The notes under the pieces were generated by a model that was given only the letters and a program-made list of their open reading frames with translations, made no database searches and had not been told where the DNA came from. Below are positions 15,797-23,450 of a stretch of DNA of 36,898 nucleotides, in pieces. The translations under genes and the position numbers were made by a program. Positions within the stretch are counted from its first letter, which is position 1; each line of letters opens with the position of its first letter. Origin of the DNA: Limosilactobacillus portuensis (GTDB taxonomy: Bacteria; Bacillota; Bacilli; Lactobacillales; Lactobacillaceae); the NCBI RefSeq assembly GCF_014838735.1, contig NZ_JABUXQ010000022.1:1-36898 (forward strand), given 5' to 3'.

Positions 15797-16807
15797 TTAT
15801 AGAATTTGAATATGAGCAGCTTCACACTTCTTGAGCATGTCTTCTGGCCAGATGCTGGCTTGAACTTCACCAACATGAGCCTTACCAAGTAAGAGCATGC
15901 AGAGCCGAGATTGACCAATTCCTCCACCAATTGTATATGGTAATTCGCCATTGAGCAACATCTTATGGAATGGTAATTTTTCCCGATCGGTAGCACCAGC
16001 TTGTTCGAGTTGGTACTTCATTGATTCTGGACTAACCCGGATCCCCATGCTAGAAATTTCAAGCTTCTTTTGGAGAGGCTTGTACCAGAAAATAATGTCA
16101 CCGTTAAGGCTCCAGTCATCATAGTCGGGTGCCCGGCCATCATGAGGCTTACCAGAACGCTTCAACTTGTCCCCAATCTTCATTACGAAGACAGCGCCCA
16201 TTTCTTTGGCAATCTTATCTTCCCGTTCCATTGGAGTAAGATCTGGCCACCGGTCTTCAAGCTCTTGGGTGGTAACAAAGTGAATGTCATCTGGTAATTG
16301 GTAAACAGCATCTGGGTAGAGATACCACAATTCTTTTTCAATCCGCTTAATAACCTTGAAGATTTGGCGAACAGTTGCCTTCAAGGTTTGTTCAGTCCGT
16401 TCTTCTTTCGTAATAATCTTTTCCCAGTCCCATTGATCAACGTAAATGGAGTGGAAGTTATCTAAGTCTTCATCCTTCCGAATGGCGTTCATGTTGGTGT
16501 AGAGACCTTCGTGAAGGCCAAAGCCATATTTCTTAAGGGCCATTCGTTTCCACTTGGCGAGAGAGTGAACGATTTCGATGGTCTCGCCAGGCAGATCCTT
16601 CATTTCGAATGAAACGGGCTTTTCGATTCCGTTTAGGTTATCGTTCAACCCGGTACTCTTATCAACAAACATTGGTGCTGACATCCGTTGTAAGTGTAAT
16701 TCTTGACCAAATTCATCTTGGAAATTTTCCCGAATGTAGCGAATAGCAGCTTCAGTGTCCCGAATTGACAATTTTGGATCGTAATCCTTTGGAATAATTA
16801 AACTCAT
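15797..16807 (-). CDS. asnA: Aspartate--ammonia ligase (asparagine synthetase A)
   Basis: 336-residue cytosolic enzyme that amidates aspartate with ammonia and ATP to give asparagine. It has the class II synthetase-like fold. Recognisable segments are the N-terminal [66 protein letters not shown] and [14 protein letters not shown], all typical of AsnA. Length matches the family (about 330-340). The ATG at 16807 is chosen because AAGGAG lies 9 nt upstream; an in-frame start 9 nt earlier is not supported. It is the first gene of the asnA-asnS operon, downstream of a T-box leader. Confidence 0.96.
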   Translation of the reverse strand: MSLIIPKDYDPKLSIRDTEAAIRYIRENFQDEFGQELHLQRMSAPMFVDKSTGLNDNLNGIEKPVSFEMKDLPGETIEIVHSLAKWKRMALKKYGFGLHEGLYTNMNAIRKDEDLDNFHSIYVDQWDWEKIITKEERTEQTLKATVRQIFKVIKRIEKELWYLYPDAVYQLPDDIHFVTTQELEDRWPDLTPMEREDKIAKEMGAVFVMKIGDKLKRSGKPHDGRAPDYDDWSLNGDIIFWYKPLQKKLEISSMGIRVSPESMKYQLEQAGATDREKLPFHKMLLNGELPYTIGGGIGQSRLCMLLLGKAHVGEVQASIWPEDMLKKCEAAHIQIL

Positions 16808-16845
16808 AATTAGCAACTCCTTAATATGCTTAGAATCGAGGATAA

Positions 16846-17136
16846 ATAAAAAAGCCCTTCATCCCCAACATCTAAGGGACGAAAGGCTTTTGTTCCGCGG
16901 TACCACCCAAATTGTCTAAAATGTTATTAGACCATCTTATAGAGTACAAGAATACTCTCCCGGCGAGATAACGTACCGGTGACGACTAAGCCTACTTTAA
17001 ACGAGGTTATTTGGGTTAGTAGCATGGAAAAAGGGTTTTTCAATAATTCAGGTGCTATCGGTCTCCCACTATCACCGACTCACTGTTAGACTGGAAATTA
17101 TCTACTCGTCTTTCTCATCGCTTTTGTAAATCCTTA
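16846..17136 (-). promoter_or_regulatory. T-box leader of asnA-asnS
   Basis: The minus-strand leader contains the conserved T-box GGGTGGTACCGCG (minus sense of 16897-16909), about 200 nt of stem I-III structure upstream, and a terminator hairpin downstream (AAAGCC...GGCTTT around 16848-16888 ending in six T's). The gene pair indicates tRNA-Asn as effector; I could not fix the AAC specifier codon by eye. Binding of uncharged tRNA would favour the antiterminator. Confidence 0.92.
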
Positions 17137-17141
17137 ATTGT

Positions 17142-17169
17142 ATTTTAACCGAATTTTTATAAATTGCAA
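17142..17169 (-). promoter_or_regulatory. Promoter of the asnA-asnS T-box transcript
   Basis: Minus strand: TTGCAA (17169-17164), 16-nt spacer, TAAAAT (17147-17142). Confidence 0.6.
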
Positions 17170-17196
17170 CTACTTTTAAAAATTTTTTCTTAGTAG

Positions 17197-17703
17197 TTAA
17201 AATTTTGTGCGGTTCTTTAACTGTCTCAATACTTCGTCAGCAATTTCATGGTTAGTCCACATCCAGATTGCATGGCCAAGACTCTCGGAAAGGTGTTCCT
17301 CAAAAGGTTGGTCCTTGGCACTAGGGACTGTTTTCATTGCAGGCATAATTACTAAGTGAAAGGCAACCCAAACGGCGATCCCAAACGGAATCCCTTCACC
17401 GAGAGTCAAGAATTTAACTTTCTTTTCTAGTAAAGCAGCATAAGCAGTCGCGAATGAAATTGAGAAGCCAAAGTGAACTAGGTATGATACCCAAGGAAGT
17501 TGCTGACCAGAGTACGTATAGGTAGCTTGGGTAAGTTTAGCGGGAACCCCGAGTTGTTGAAGCAGGGTTTGCGGTGGATTAACCTTGTCTCGTTCTGGAG
17601 TTCTTGGTGGAAGGATATTTTCCCAACCGAGTTTAACAAGGCCAGAGATTACTCCCGCAGCTGTTCCGGCGATCAGAGTATTCTTTAAATTTAATTTTGA
17701 CAT
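17197..17703 (-). CDS. YagU family (DUF1440) inner-membrane protein
   Basis: 168-residue membrane protein of the YagU family. It has an N-terminal helix (LIAGTAAGVISGLVKLGW), the family string PPRTPERDKVNPP in the first loop, further hydrophobic segments at about 70-90 and 100-122, and a C-terminal HAIWMWTNHEIADEVLRQL. E. coli YagU has been linked to acid survival; the mechanism is not known. The ATG has AAAGGAG before it, and this ribosome site overlaps the end of the EIIC gene 6 nt upstream, so the two are translationally linked. Why a YagU protein is paired with a sugar permease is unclear. Confidence 0.82.
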   Translation of the reverse strand: MSKLNLKNTLIAGTAAGVISGLVKLGWENILPPRTPERDKVNPPQTLLQQLGVPAKLTQATYTYSGQQLPWVSYLVHFGFSISFATAYAALLEKKVKFLTLGEGIPFGIAVWVAFHLVIMPAMKTVPSAKDQPFEEHLSESLGHAIWMWTNHEIADEVLRQLKNRTKF

Positions 17704-17709
17704 TCTAAA

Positions 17710-19146
17710 TCACTCCTTTGATGGCTTAACGGTATTCTTATCTGCCATTCGTTTAAGATTATGCCAAATTTGTGGTCGGTAGCGGCGAAGGCAGTATAGT
17801 AGTAATAGGTAAACCAAAATACATAAACCAATCCAAATTGGATCTTGTGAAATAAAAGCGGCAAAAACTAATGCATTAAGCGGTCGCGCCATTAGGTTGA
17901 AACTTGTTACAAGAACAATCCCAGCAGGAATAGCAGCTCCATAATGTGAAATAGCTCCAGTATAGATCTGAGCTAACCAACTAGAGCAGTATAGGCCGAT
18001 ACTGAACCAAACTATTCCATTGGCAATGACTTTGAGGATGTTCCCGTTAGTGATGGCAACAATTGACTCCACCATAAAGGGAAGTGCGATTAGATCGACC
18101 ACTGGTAAAGTACGGTTACCAGGTAAAATAAAGGCAATTACGACCATAATTGGGATTAGAATAATTCTTGAAATAATTGTTGCTGATTCACCATAACCAA
18201 CTCCGTCATCGACAGCGAGGAACCAGCGCTTTCGGTCGTTAATTGGATCAGTAATTGATTGCTTATCAGCAGCAGCTCTTCGTTGCTGGTCAATGCTATT
18301 AGCGAGTGGTTTAAACGCTTTAGCAAAGACATCTGTAACTAACGGAAAGATAGTCATTACAGCCGCTAACTGAACGGCAAATTGGAAAATCTGTCCCCAG
18401 GCATGATAGCTAGTAAGCCGATTAAGGTTACCGAGAATCCCGATCAACAGACCAAGAATTGCCCCAAGAGTGGTTGGCTGACCAAAGACACCGAATTTTC
18501 GTTGAAATGTTTTGGGAGTCAAGTGAACTTTATTGAAACCAAGCATATTCCATAATGGATCTAGTAAGATTGCCGGAACTGTCTGGACGATATTTTGAGC
18601 AGCACAAACAGTTGTGTTCTTAATTTGATAATAAGATGACCAACGATCAGCTTGAATTTCGGCTAGTTCAAGAGTGTAAAGAAGCATAAAAAATGATAGC
18701 CCCATTGATAACCAAAAATTATGGGTAGTATAGTAGGCGAGTGTTCCCCAAATCATAAAGCCAAAATTATTCCATGAGTTAGAAGGCATAAAGACCTTTG
18801 TGATGCCGAATGCAAAGAGAATAAATTCAGCAATCAGGCCGAATACAAAAAAGGCCAAACCGACTGAAGAATTAAAACTTGCCAAAGAACCTGCTTGCCA
18901 GCCAATATCAACCACTGGAAGCTTGATACCAACATTATTGACCATTTGATGAATAATTTTAGTGACAACCGGGGTGAACTCACTAATAATCCAAGAAAAC
19001 CCGGTTAAACCAACCCCAGCATATAGCGCAGACATTAATGCGGTCTTTAACTTAACCTTAAGAAAAAGGGCAATGATAAAGATCATAATTGGTACAACAA
19101 CAGTAGCGCCGAAAGCATTAAAAAAATGACTTATAGATGAAAGCAA
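17710..19146 (-). CDS. Galactitol-type PTS EIIC permease (GatC family), orphan
   Basis: 478-residue polytopic membrane protein with about eleven hydrophobic segments. It resembles the EIIC of galactitol/arabitol-type PTS: the N-terminal FNAFGATVVVPIMIFIIALF, GWQAGSLASFNSSVGLAFF, FMPSNSWNNFGFMIWG, and the GVGYGESATIISRIILIP segment all fit. No EIIA or EIIB gene is in the neighbourhood, so the phosphoryl donor must come from elsewhere or the protein may work as a non-PTS carrier; the substrate is unknown. Start: TTG at 19146 with AGAGGA 7 nt upstream. Its partner is the YagU gene. The C-terminus ends in a basic tail. Confidence 0.8.
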   Translation of the reverse strand: MLSSISHFFNAFGATVVVPIMIFIIALFLKVKLKTALMSALYAGVGLTGFSWIISEFTPVVTKIIHQMVNNVGIKLPVVDIGWQAGSLASFNSSVGLAFFVFGLIAEFILFAFGITKVFMPSNSWNNFGFMIWGTLAYYTTHNFWLSMGLSFFMLLYTLELAEIQADRWSSYYQIKNTTVCAAQNIVQTVPAILLDPLWNMLGFNKVHLTPKTFQRKFGVFGQPTTLGAILGLLIGILGNLNRLTSYHAWGQIFQFAVQLAAVMTIFPLVTDVFAKAFKPLANSIDQQRRAAADKQSITDPINDRKRWFLAVDDGVGYGESATIISRIILIPIMVVIAFILPGNRTLPVVDLIALPFMVESIVAITNGNILKVIANGIVWFSIGLYCSSWLAQIYTGAISHYGAAIPAGIVLVTSFNLMARPLNALVFAAFISQDPIWIGLCILVYLLLLYCLRRYRPQIWHNLKRMADKNTVKPSKE

Positions 19147-19292
19147 GACGCCATCCTCTTTCTATTTAGCGTAAAAATAATAGCAGAAACAACTACTAGA
19201 TAAGCTTAATAGTTACAAAATCCTTTTACTAGTGGTCATCCTTTTTCATTGTACAACGAAAGATGAAAAGAGTTTGCCTAGACGCTTATTAA

Positions 19293-19496
19293 TTAGTTCT
19301 GATCATAGCTTAGAATATCTCCAGGTTGACAATTTAAAATTTGACAGAGTTTATTTAAGGTTGCAAAACGGATCCCTTTTGCCTTACCGGTTTTTAAGAT
19401 CGAGAGATTAGCTGGTGTGATCCCAATCTCCTTCGCCAATTCCTTAGAAGAGATTCCTCGTTTTTCCATAACAACCCCAAGATTAACTTTAATCAT
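19293..19496 (-). CDS. XRE-family HTH regulator, YozG-like
   Basis: 67-residue protein consisting of little more than one helix-turn-helix: MEKRGISSKELAKEIGITPANLSILKTGKAKGIRFATLNKLCQIL, with ELAKEIGITPANLSIL as the HTH and a C-terminal CQPGDILSY typical of the YozG/Cro-like group. It follows a DUF2975 membrane protein by 12 nt, a pairing seen repeatedly in Firmicutes, and probably represses the shared promoter. The start ATG has GAGGTGG upstream. An 11-bp perfect inverted repeat upstream of the operon (20076-20101) is a good candidate operator. No effector domain, so any signal would have to come through the membrane partner or protein level. Confidence 0.85.
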   Translation of the reverse strand: MIKVNLGVVMEKRGISSKELAKEIGITPANLSILKTGKAKGIRFATLNKLCQILNCQPGDILSYDQN

Positions 19497-19508
19497 CTAC
19501 TTCCACCT

Positions 19509-20009
19509 CTAAATAATACTATTATTTTCATTTTGTAAAGCCAAACCACGCTTAAAGATAAAGTAGATGAGGTAGCAAATAATTAGTGAGGTAAAGAAGG
19601 AGTAATAATTACCGCAAGGGAAAAAGTCGAGCTGGGCCGTTATATTAATAAAATGATTAATGATTGTGTTAATTCCGTCAAGGATAGTAAGAGCAAGGAA
19701 CGAGAACATTAATTTACGTAAAGCTACCATGTTTGCAGGAGCAAAGTATTTCTGAAGATTAATATTGTTGAGGATGTTATGTAAAGCAAGACAACCGTAC
19801 AAAAAAATAGCCATAAAAAATAAAATATCAAGGTAGAGGAGAAATTCAATTCCCCAGTTATTGCCAATCTGTTTAAAAGAGATAGCGTCAGTGAAAATGT
19901 AAATTGGACCAACAATTAGAAAACCAATTCCTAATAGACCGTTTGAAATAATTCCCAAATCAACCAAAGCTTGAATAGCTCCAAGAAGAAACTTATTAAC
20001 CTTTTTCAT
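19509..20009 (-). CDS. DUF2975 family membrane protein
   Basis: 166 residues with four predicted membrane helices: about 8-39, 53-76, 95-117 and 134-155. I recognise it as DUF2975, a family of four-helix proteins encoded with small YozG-type regulators. No enzymatic motif is visible, and the role is unknown. The frame can be extended to an ATG at 20027, but the ATG at 20009 has AAAGCGGTG placed at a suitable distance, so I use it. It is the first gene of a two-gene operon with the HTH gene. The promoter (TTGCAG, 16 nt, TATAAT, minus strand) lies just upstream. Confidence 0.78.
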   Translation of the reverse strand: MKKVNKFLLGAIQALVDLGIISNGLLGIGFLIVGPIYIFTDAISFKQIGNNWGIEFLLYLDILFFMAIFLYGCLALHNILNNINLQKYFAPANMVALRKLMFSFLALTILDGINTIINHFINITAQLDFFPCGNYYSFFTSLIICYLIYFIFKRGLALQNENNSII

Positions 20010-20043
20010 TGTTGACACCGCTTTCATTAAACTGTGGTTTTAT

Positions 20044-20101
20044 TATAAAACGATAATAAATTACTGCAAAGCAATAATTTATTGTTGAATAACAATAAAT
20101 T
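20044..20101 (-). promoter_or_regulatory. Promoter and inverted-repeat operator of the DUF2975/HTH operon
   Basis: Minus strand: TTGCAG, 16-nt spacer, TATAAT just before the DUF2975 gene. Upstream of the -35 is a perfect inverted repeat AATTTATTGTT (20076-20086) / AACAATAAATT (20091-20101) with a 4-nt centre. Related AATAAATTATTG and AATTTATTAT half-sites overlap the promoter. Autoregulation by the HTH protein is likely. Confidence 0.55.
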
Positions 20102-20106
20102 GATCA

Positions 20107-20142
20107 TAAAAAAGGCCTGGAAAAGTAAATTCCTTTCCAGGC
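20107..20142 (-). terminator. Terminator after the thiolase gene
   Basis: Minus-strand stem GCCTGGAAA/TTTCCAGGC (20115-20123 with 20134-20142), followed by six T's. Confidence 0.85.
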
Positions 20143-20156
20143 TCCGTATTTAGATA

Positions 20157-21338
20157 TTAATTAGGTAGGCTTACTAAAGCAGCGATTCCCATTCCGCCAC
20201 CAACACAGAGAGAAGCGACTCCAGTTTGCTTTTGCAAATCCTGCATTTCATGGATAAGAGTGACAACAATTCGAGCTCCGGAACAACCAACAGGATGACC
20301 GAGGGCGATTGCGCCACCACGAGGATTAACCTTATGATCATCTAGTTTTAATAATTGTTCACAAGCAATTGACTGACCAGCGAACGCCTCATTTAGTTCG
20401 AAAAGATCAATGGTATTTTTATCAAGGCCATTTTGGGCAAATAACTTACTGATAGCGTAGTATGGGCCAAGTCCCATTACTGCAGGATCAAGGCCAACAG
20501 TGGTAGAAGCTTGCCATTCAGCAAGCGGAGTAAGATGGTATTTTTTTACTGCTGACTCACTAGCGAGGATAATCGCGGCTGCCCCATCATTTAATCCAGA
20601 GGCGTTTCCAGCTGTAACGGAACCATCCTTTTTAAAAACAGGCTTTAATCCCTGAAGTGCGGCTAAAGAAGTATTAGCCCGTGGTGCTTCATCAGTATCG
20701 ATTGCCGTATCTTGATGGTGAACAGTGACACTGACCGGTGTGATTTCATCATCAAATGCGTGATCTTGTTGAGCCTGAACAGCTTTTTGATGACTCCGGA
20801 GAGCAAATTCATCTTGTTGGTAGCGGGCAATGTGGTAACGTTCATTAACGTTTTCGGCCGTAATTCCCATTGCGTAGCCACCCCAAGCATCTTGGAGAGC
20901 ATCATTTTGCATGGTATCAACTAATTCACCATTCCCGAATTTATAACCATGACGGGCATTTAAAAGAACATATGGTGCTCGGGACATGCTTTCCATTCCA
21001 CCAGCAACAATCATTTGAGCTTGTTTGGATTGGATTAGTGAAACGCCGAGGATAATACTAGATAATCCAGAACCACAAACATCATTGATTGTAATTGCAG
21101 GAGTTGATTGATCTAGTCCGGCAGCGATGGCAGCTTGACGAGCGGGATTTTGACCAGCACCGGCCTGAAGAACATTTCCCATTAATACCTGATCGACCTG
21201 CTTACTAGAAATGCCGGCTTTGTGCACTGCATCCTTAATTACAGTTGCTCCTAATTCAACTGCAGACTTTGATGAAAGAGCACCACCGAATTTACCAATT
21301 GGTGTCCGTTGAGCGGCAACAATAAAAACTTTTTCCAT
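20157..21338 (-). CDS. Acetyl-CoA C-acetyltransferase (thiolase)
   Basis: 393-residue biosynthetic-type thiolase joining two acetyl-CoA into acetoacetyl-CoA. The nucleophilic Cys88 sits in NDVCGSGLSS, His348 in GGAIALGHPVGCSGAR and the second catalytic Cys378 in CVGGGMG. GGMESMSRAPY and NEAFAGQS are also standard. In lactobacilli this step feeds the mevalonate route to isoprenoids, which is the likely role, although the other mevalonate genes are not here. The start is the ATG at 21338 with GGGGAG 9 nt upstream; a TTG one codon earlier is less likely. It lies downstream of the acetyltransferase gene in the same direction, separated by a weak hairpin, and has its own strong terminator. Confidence 0.94.
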   Translation of the reverse strand: MEKVFIVAAQRTPIGKFGGALSSKSAVELGATVIKDAVHKAGISSKQVDQVLMGNVLQAGAGQNPARQAAIAAGLDQSTPAITINDVCGSGLSSIILGVSLIQSKQAQMIVAGGMESMSRAPYVLLNARHGYKFGNGELVDTMQNDALQDAWGGYAMGITAENVNERYHIARYQQDEFALRSHQKAVQAQQDHAFDDEITPVSVTVHHQDTAIDTDEAPRANTSLAALQGLKPVFKKDGSVTAGNASGLNDGAAAIILASESAVKKYHLTPLAEWQASTTVGLDPAVMGLGPYYAISKLFAQNGLDKNTIDLFELNEAFAGQSIACEQLLKLDDHKVNPRGGAIALGHPVGCSGARIVVTLIHEMQDLQKQTGVASLCVGGGMGIAALVSLPN

Positions 21339-21435
21339 CAATTATTTCTCCCCACAAAATAAAATTACTGTACTAGTTTAGCGAGAAAAAAGCCCGCTCG
21401 CAAGCTTTTAGCGCTGACTTTGTGAATCATTAATC

Positions 21436-22050
21436 TTATTTTAAAAGTTGAGAATTGATTCGTCGATTACGGTAATAAAATTCACGATCATGTTCAGAGA
21501 TTTGGCGAGAGACCTTAGCTGGAATCCCCATTGCAACAACATTTGCCGGAATATCGCGAGTAACAACTGCTCCGGCACCGATAACAGAATTATCACCAAT
21601 AGTAACTCCAGGAAGGATGATAACTCCGGCACCGAGCCAGCAATTACTACCAATTTTAATGGGGAGATTATATTGATAACCATGCTTTCGTAATTCAGGC
21701 AAGATCGGGTGGGCAGCGGACGACATAGTGACGTTTGGGCCAATCATCGTATTGTCGCCAATGGTTACATAAGTATCATCAGCGATTGTGAGATTAAAGT
21801 TTGCATAGACGTGATTACCAAGTTTGATGTGGTGACCACCCCAATTTGCGTGGAAGGGCGGTTCAATATAACAATCTTTGCCGACGGCTGCAACCATCTT
21901 TTTAAGCAATGCCTGTCGTTTCTTCCCTTCAGTAGGTAAGGTTTGATTGTATTCATACATCGGTAACATCGCTTGGGTTTGTTCAGCAAGGATCGTGGGA
22001 TCTTTTGGTGAATAGATATCCCCAGAATGCATTAATTTACGGTTATCCAT
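21436..22050 (-). CDS. Maltose/galactoside O-acetyltransferase (LacA/Maa-type)
   Basis: 204-residue left-handed beta-helix acetyltransferase that moves acetyl from acetyl-CoA to a sugar 6-hydroxyl. The hexapeptide repeat is clear (IKIGSNCWLGAGVIILPGVTIGDNSVIGAGAVVTRDIPANVVAMGIPAKV). The catalytic His is in SSAAHPI and an N-terminal Mac-type helical segment precedes it (MHSGDIYSPKDPTI). Start options are ATGs at 22056 and 22050; GGAG lies 9 nt before the latter, so I take 22050. It is the last gene of a GH2-glycosidase, GPH-symporter, acetyltransferase series, the same order as lacZ-lacY-lacA in E. coli, so a role in acetylating non-metabolised glycosides is likely. Confidence 0.88.
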   Translation of the reverse strand: MDNRKLMHSGDIYSPKDPTILAEQTQAMLPMYEYNQTLPTEGKKRQALLKKMVAAVGKDCYIEPPFHANWGGHHIKLGNHVYANFNLTIADDTYVTIGDNTMIGPNVTMSSAAHPILPELRKHGYQYNLPIKIGSNCWLGAGVIILPGVTIGDNSVIGAGAVVTRDIPANVVAMGIPAKVSRQISEHDREFYYRNRRINSQLLK

Positions 22051-22085
22051 TTTCATCAACTCCAATAATGTATTTATTATTCAAA

Positions 22086-23441
22086 CTAGTCTTCTTCTTG
22101 TCGCTTTTCAAGAATTGCTTGGCACTTATGAAACTCGGTTTCGGTATAGTTGTATTTAGCAAGAACGAGAAGACGTAACAGTGAGGCGATCGCTGGGATG
22201 ATTGAAACGATGACAAAAATGCCTGTTAGAGTAGTTTGCGATTGAACTGCATTGGCTTTGTAACCGATGAACGAAAGAACGAGTCCCGTTGTAGCACCAG
22301 CGACGGCAATTGCTACCTTGCTGGCAAAGGTTTGGCCACCAAAAACGATTGCTTCACACCGTTTACCAGTTTTGACTTCGCTATATTCAACTGTTTCAGC
22401 TAGCATTGCAGAAATAATTGGTCCCGTGGCTGAGTAAAGAGTTTGCGTGATTGCAAGGAAAATAAATACAAGGATGACATGTTTGTAACCAGTCATAAAG
22501 AATATAATTCGAATAATTACATCAGTGATTAACAGAACCCGAAGAATGTATAGTTTTTTAAAATGTTTAGTTAGTAACGGAATGAAGAAGAAACCTAACG
22601 CACTAAAGGTTCCAATTAATCCGTAAATGCTCATGAATTTAGCGTTAAACAGGTTATAGGTAAAGAAGTAAATAATAATATTGTTGACCATTTCCATTGC
22701 AACCTTGAGGAAAAAGAGAATTAAGATCATTAGCATGTATTTATTTGCCTTTACAGCGTCCCAAATATCATGAGCAGATAGTTTCTCAGCTTTTTTAGCA
22801 ACCACGCGTTCTTTCGTGAACCTGTATCCAAGTTCCATTAAGATAAAGCCAAAAAACATTAAAATACTGACAGAAATAAGATAGCTAGTCTGCGGCGAGC
22901 CATGTTGTTTGAAGTAGGCGAGCATGAGTGGCAATACTAAACTGACTATTCCGATACCGCCAAAAACACCTAGGTTAGCGGTAGTAATTAGATTAGTCCG
23001 TGCCTGACCGCTTTTAGAGATTACGGTTGAAAGCGACCAGAAAGGGATGTCGGAAAAAGCGTAGCAGGTTCCCCAAAGAATGTATGTTACCGCGGCATAG
23101 ATTATTTTGCCTCCTAGACTAATGTTCGGATTGACGAAACAAAGAATGGTAGAAGTAATTACGAAGATTGGGGCAAAATGCATATATTTACGAAACTTTC
23201 CCTTAGTAGACTTATGGGCGTCAATCCATCCCGAAACAATCGGATCGAACACCGCGTCCCAAAGTCGTGCAATTAAGAAGATGGCACTCGCAATTACAGA
23301 CGAAATACCAACGATATCAGTATAGTAAATCAAAATAAAACTACCAATAATTCCAAAACTAAAACATTGACCAAAGCCATACGAAAAGTAGGCGAGGTAC
23401 TCTGCTACAGAAACGTGTTCCTGATTAATTTGTTTTTCCAT
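22086..23441 (-). CDS. GPH-family sugar:cation symporter
   Basis: 451-residue transporter with about twelve membrane helices, belonging to the glycoside-pentoside-hexuronide:cation symporter family within the major facilitator superfamily. Signatures: N-terminal EYLAYFSYGFGQ, ARLWDAVFDPIVSGWIDAHKSTKGKFRKYM (the loop 2-3 motif), SDIPFWSL and EYSEVKTGKRCEAIVFGGQTF. No C-terminal EIIA-like domain is present, unlike streptococcal LacS. It should import a glycoside with Na+ or H+ for the neighbouring GH2 enzyme. ATG start with TTAGGAG upstream; only 9 nt separate it from the GH2 stop, so both are in one operon. Confidence 0.9.
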   Translation of the reverse strand: MEKQINQEHVSVAEYLAYFSYGFGQCFSFGIIGSFILIYYTDIVGISSVIASAIFLIARLWDAVFDPIVSGWIDAHKSTKGKFRKYMHFAPIFVITSTILCFVNPNISLGGKIIYAAVTYILWGTCYAFSDIPFWSLSTVISKSGQARTNLITTANLGVFGGIGIVSLVLPLMLAYFKQHGSPQTSYLISVSILMFFGFILMELGYRFTKERVVAKKAEKLSAHDIWDAVKANKYMLMILILFFLKVAMEMVNNIIIYFFTYNLFNAKFMSIYGLIGTFSALGFFFIPLLTKHFKKLYILRVLLITDVIIRIIFFMTGYKHVILVFIFLAITQTLYSATGPIISAMLAETVEYSEVKTGKRCEAIVFGGQTFASKVAIAVAGATTGLVLSFIGYKANAVQSQTTLTGIFVIVSIIPAIASLLRLLVLAKYNYTETEFHKCQAILEKRQEED

Positions 23442-23450
23442 TTTAATCTC

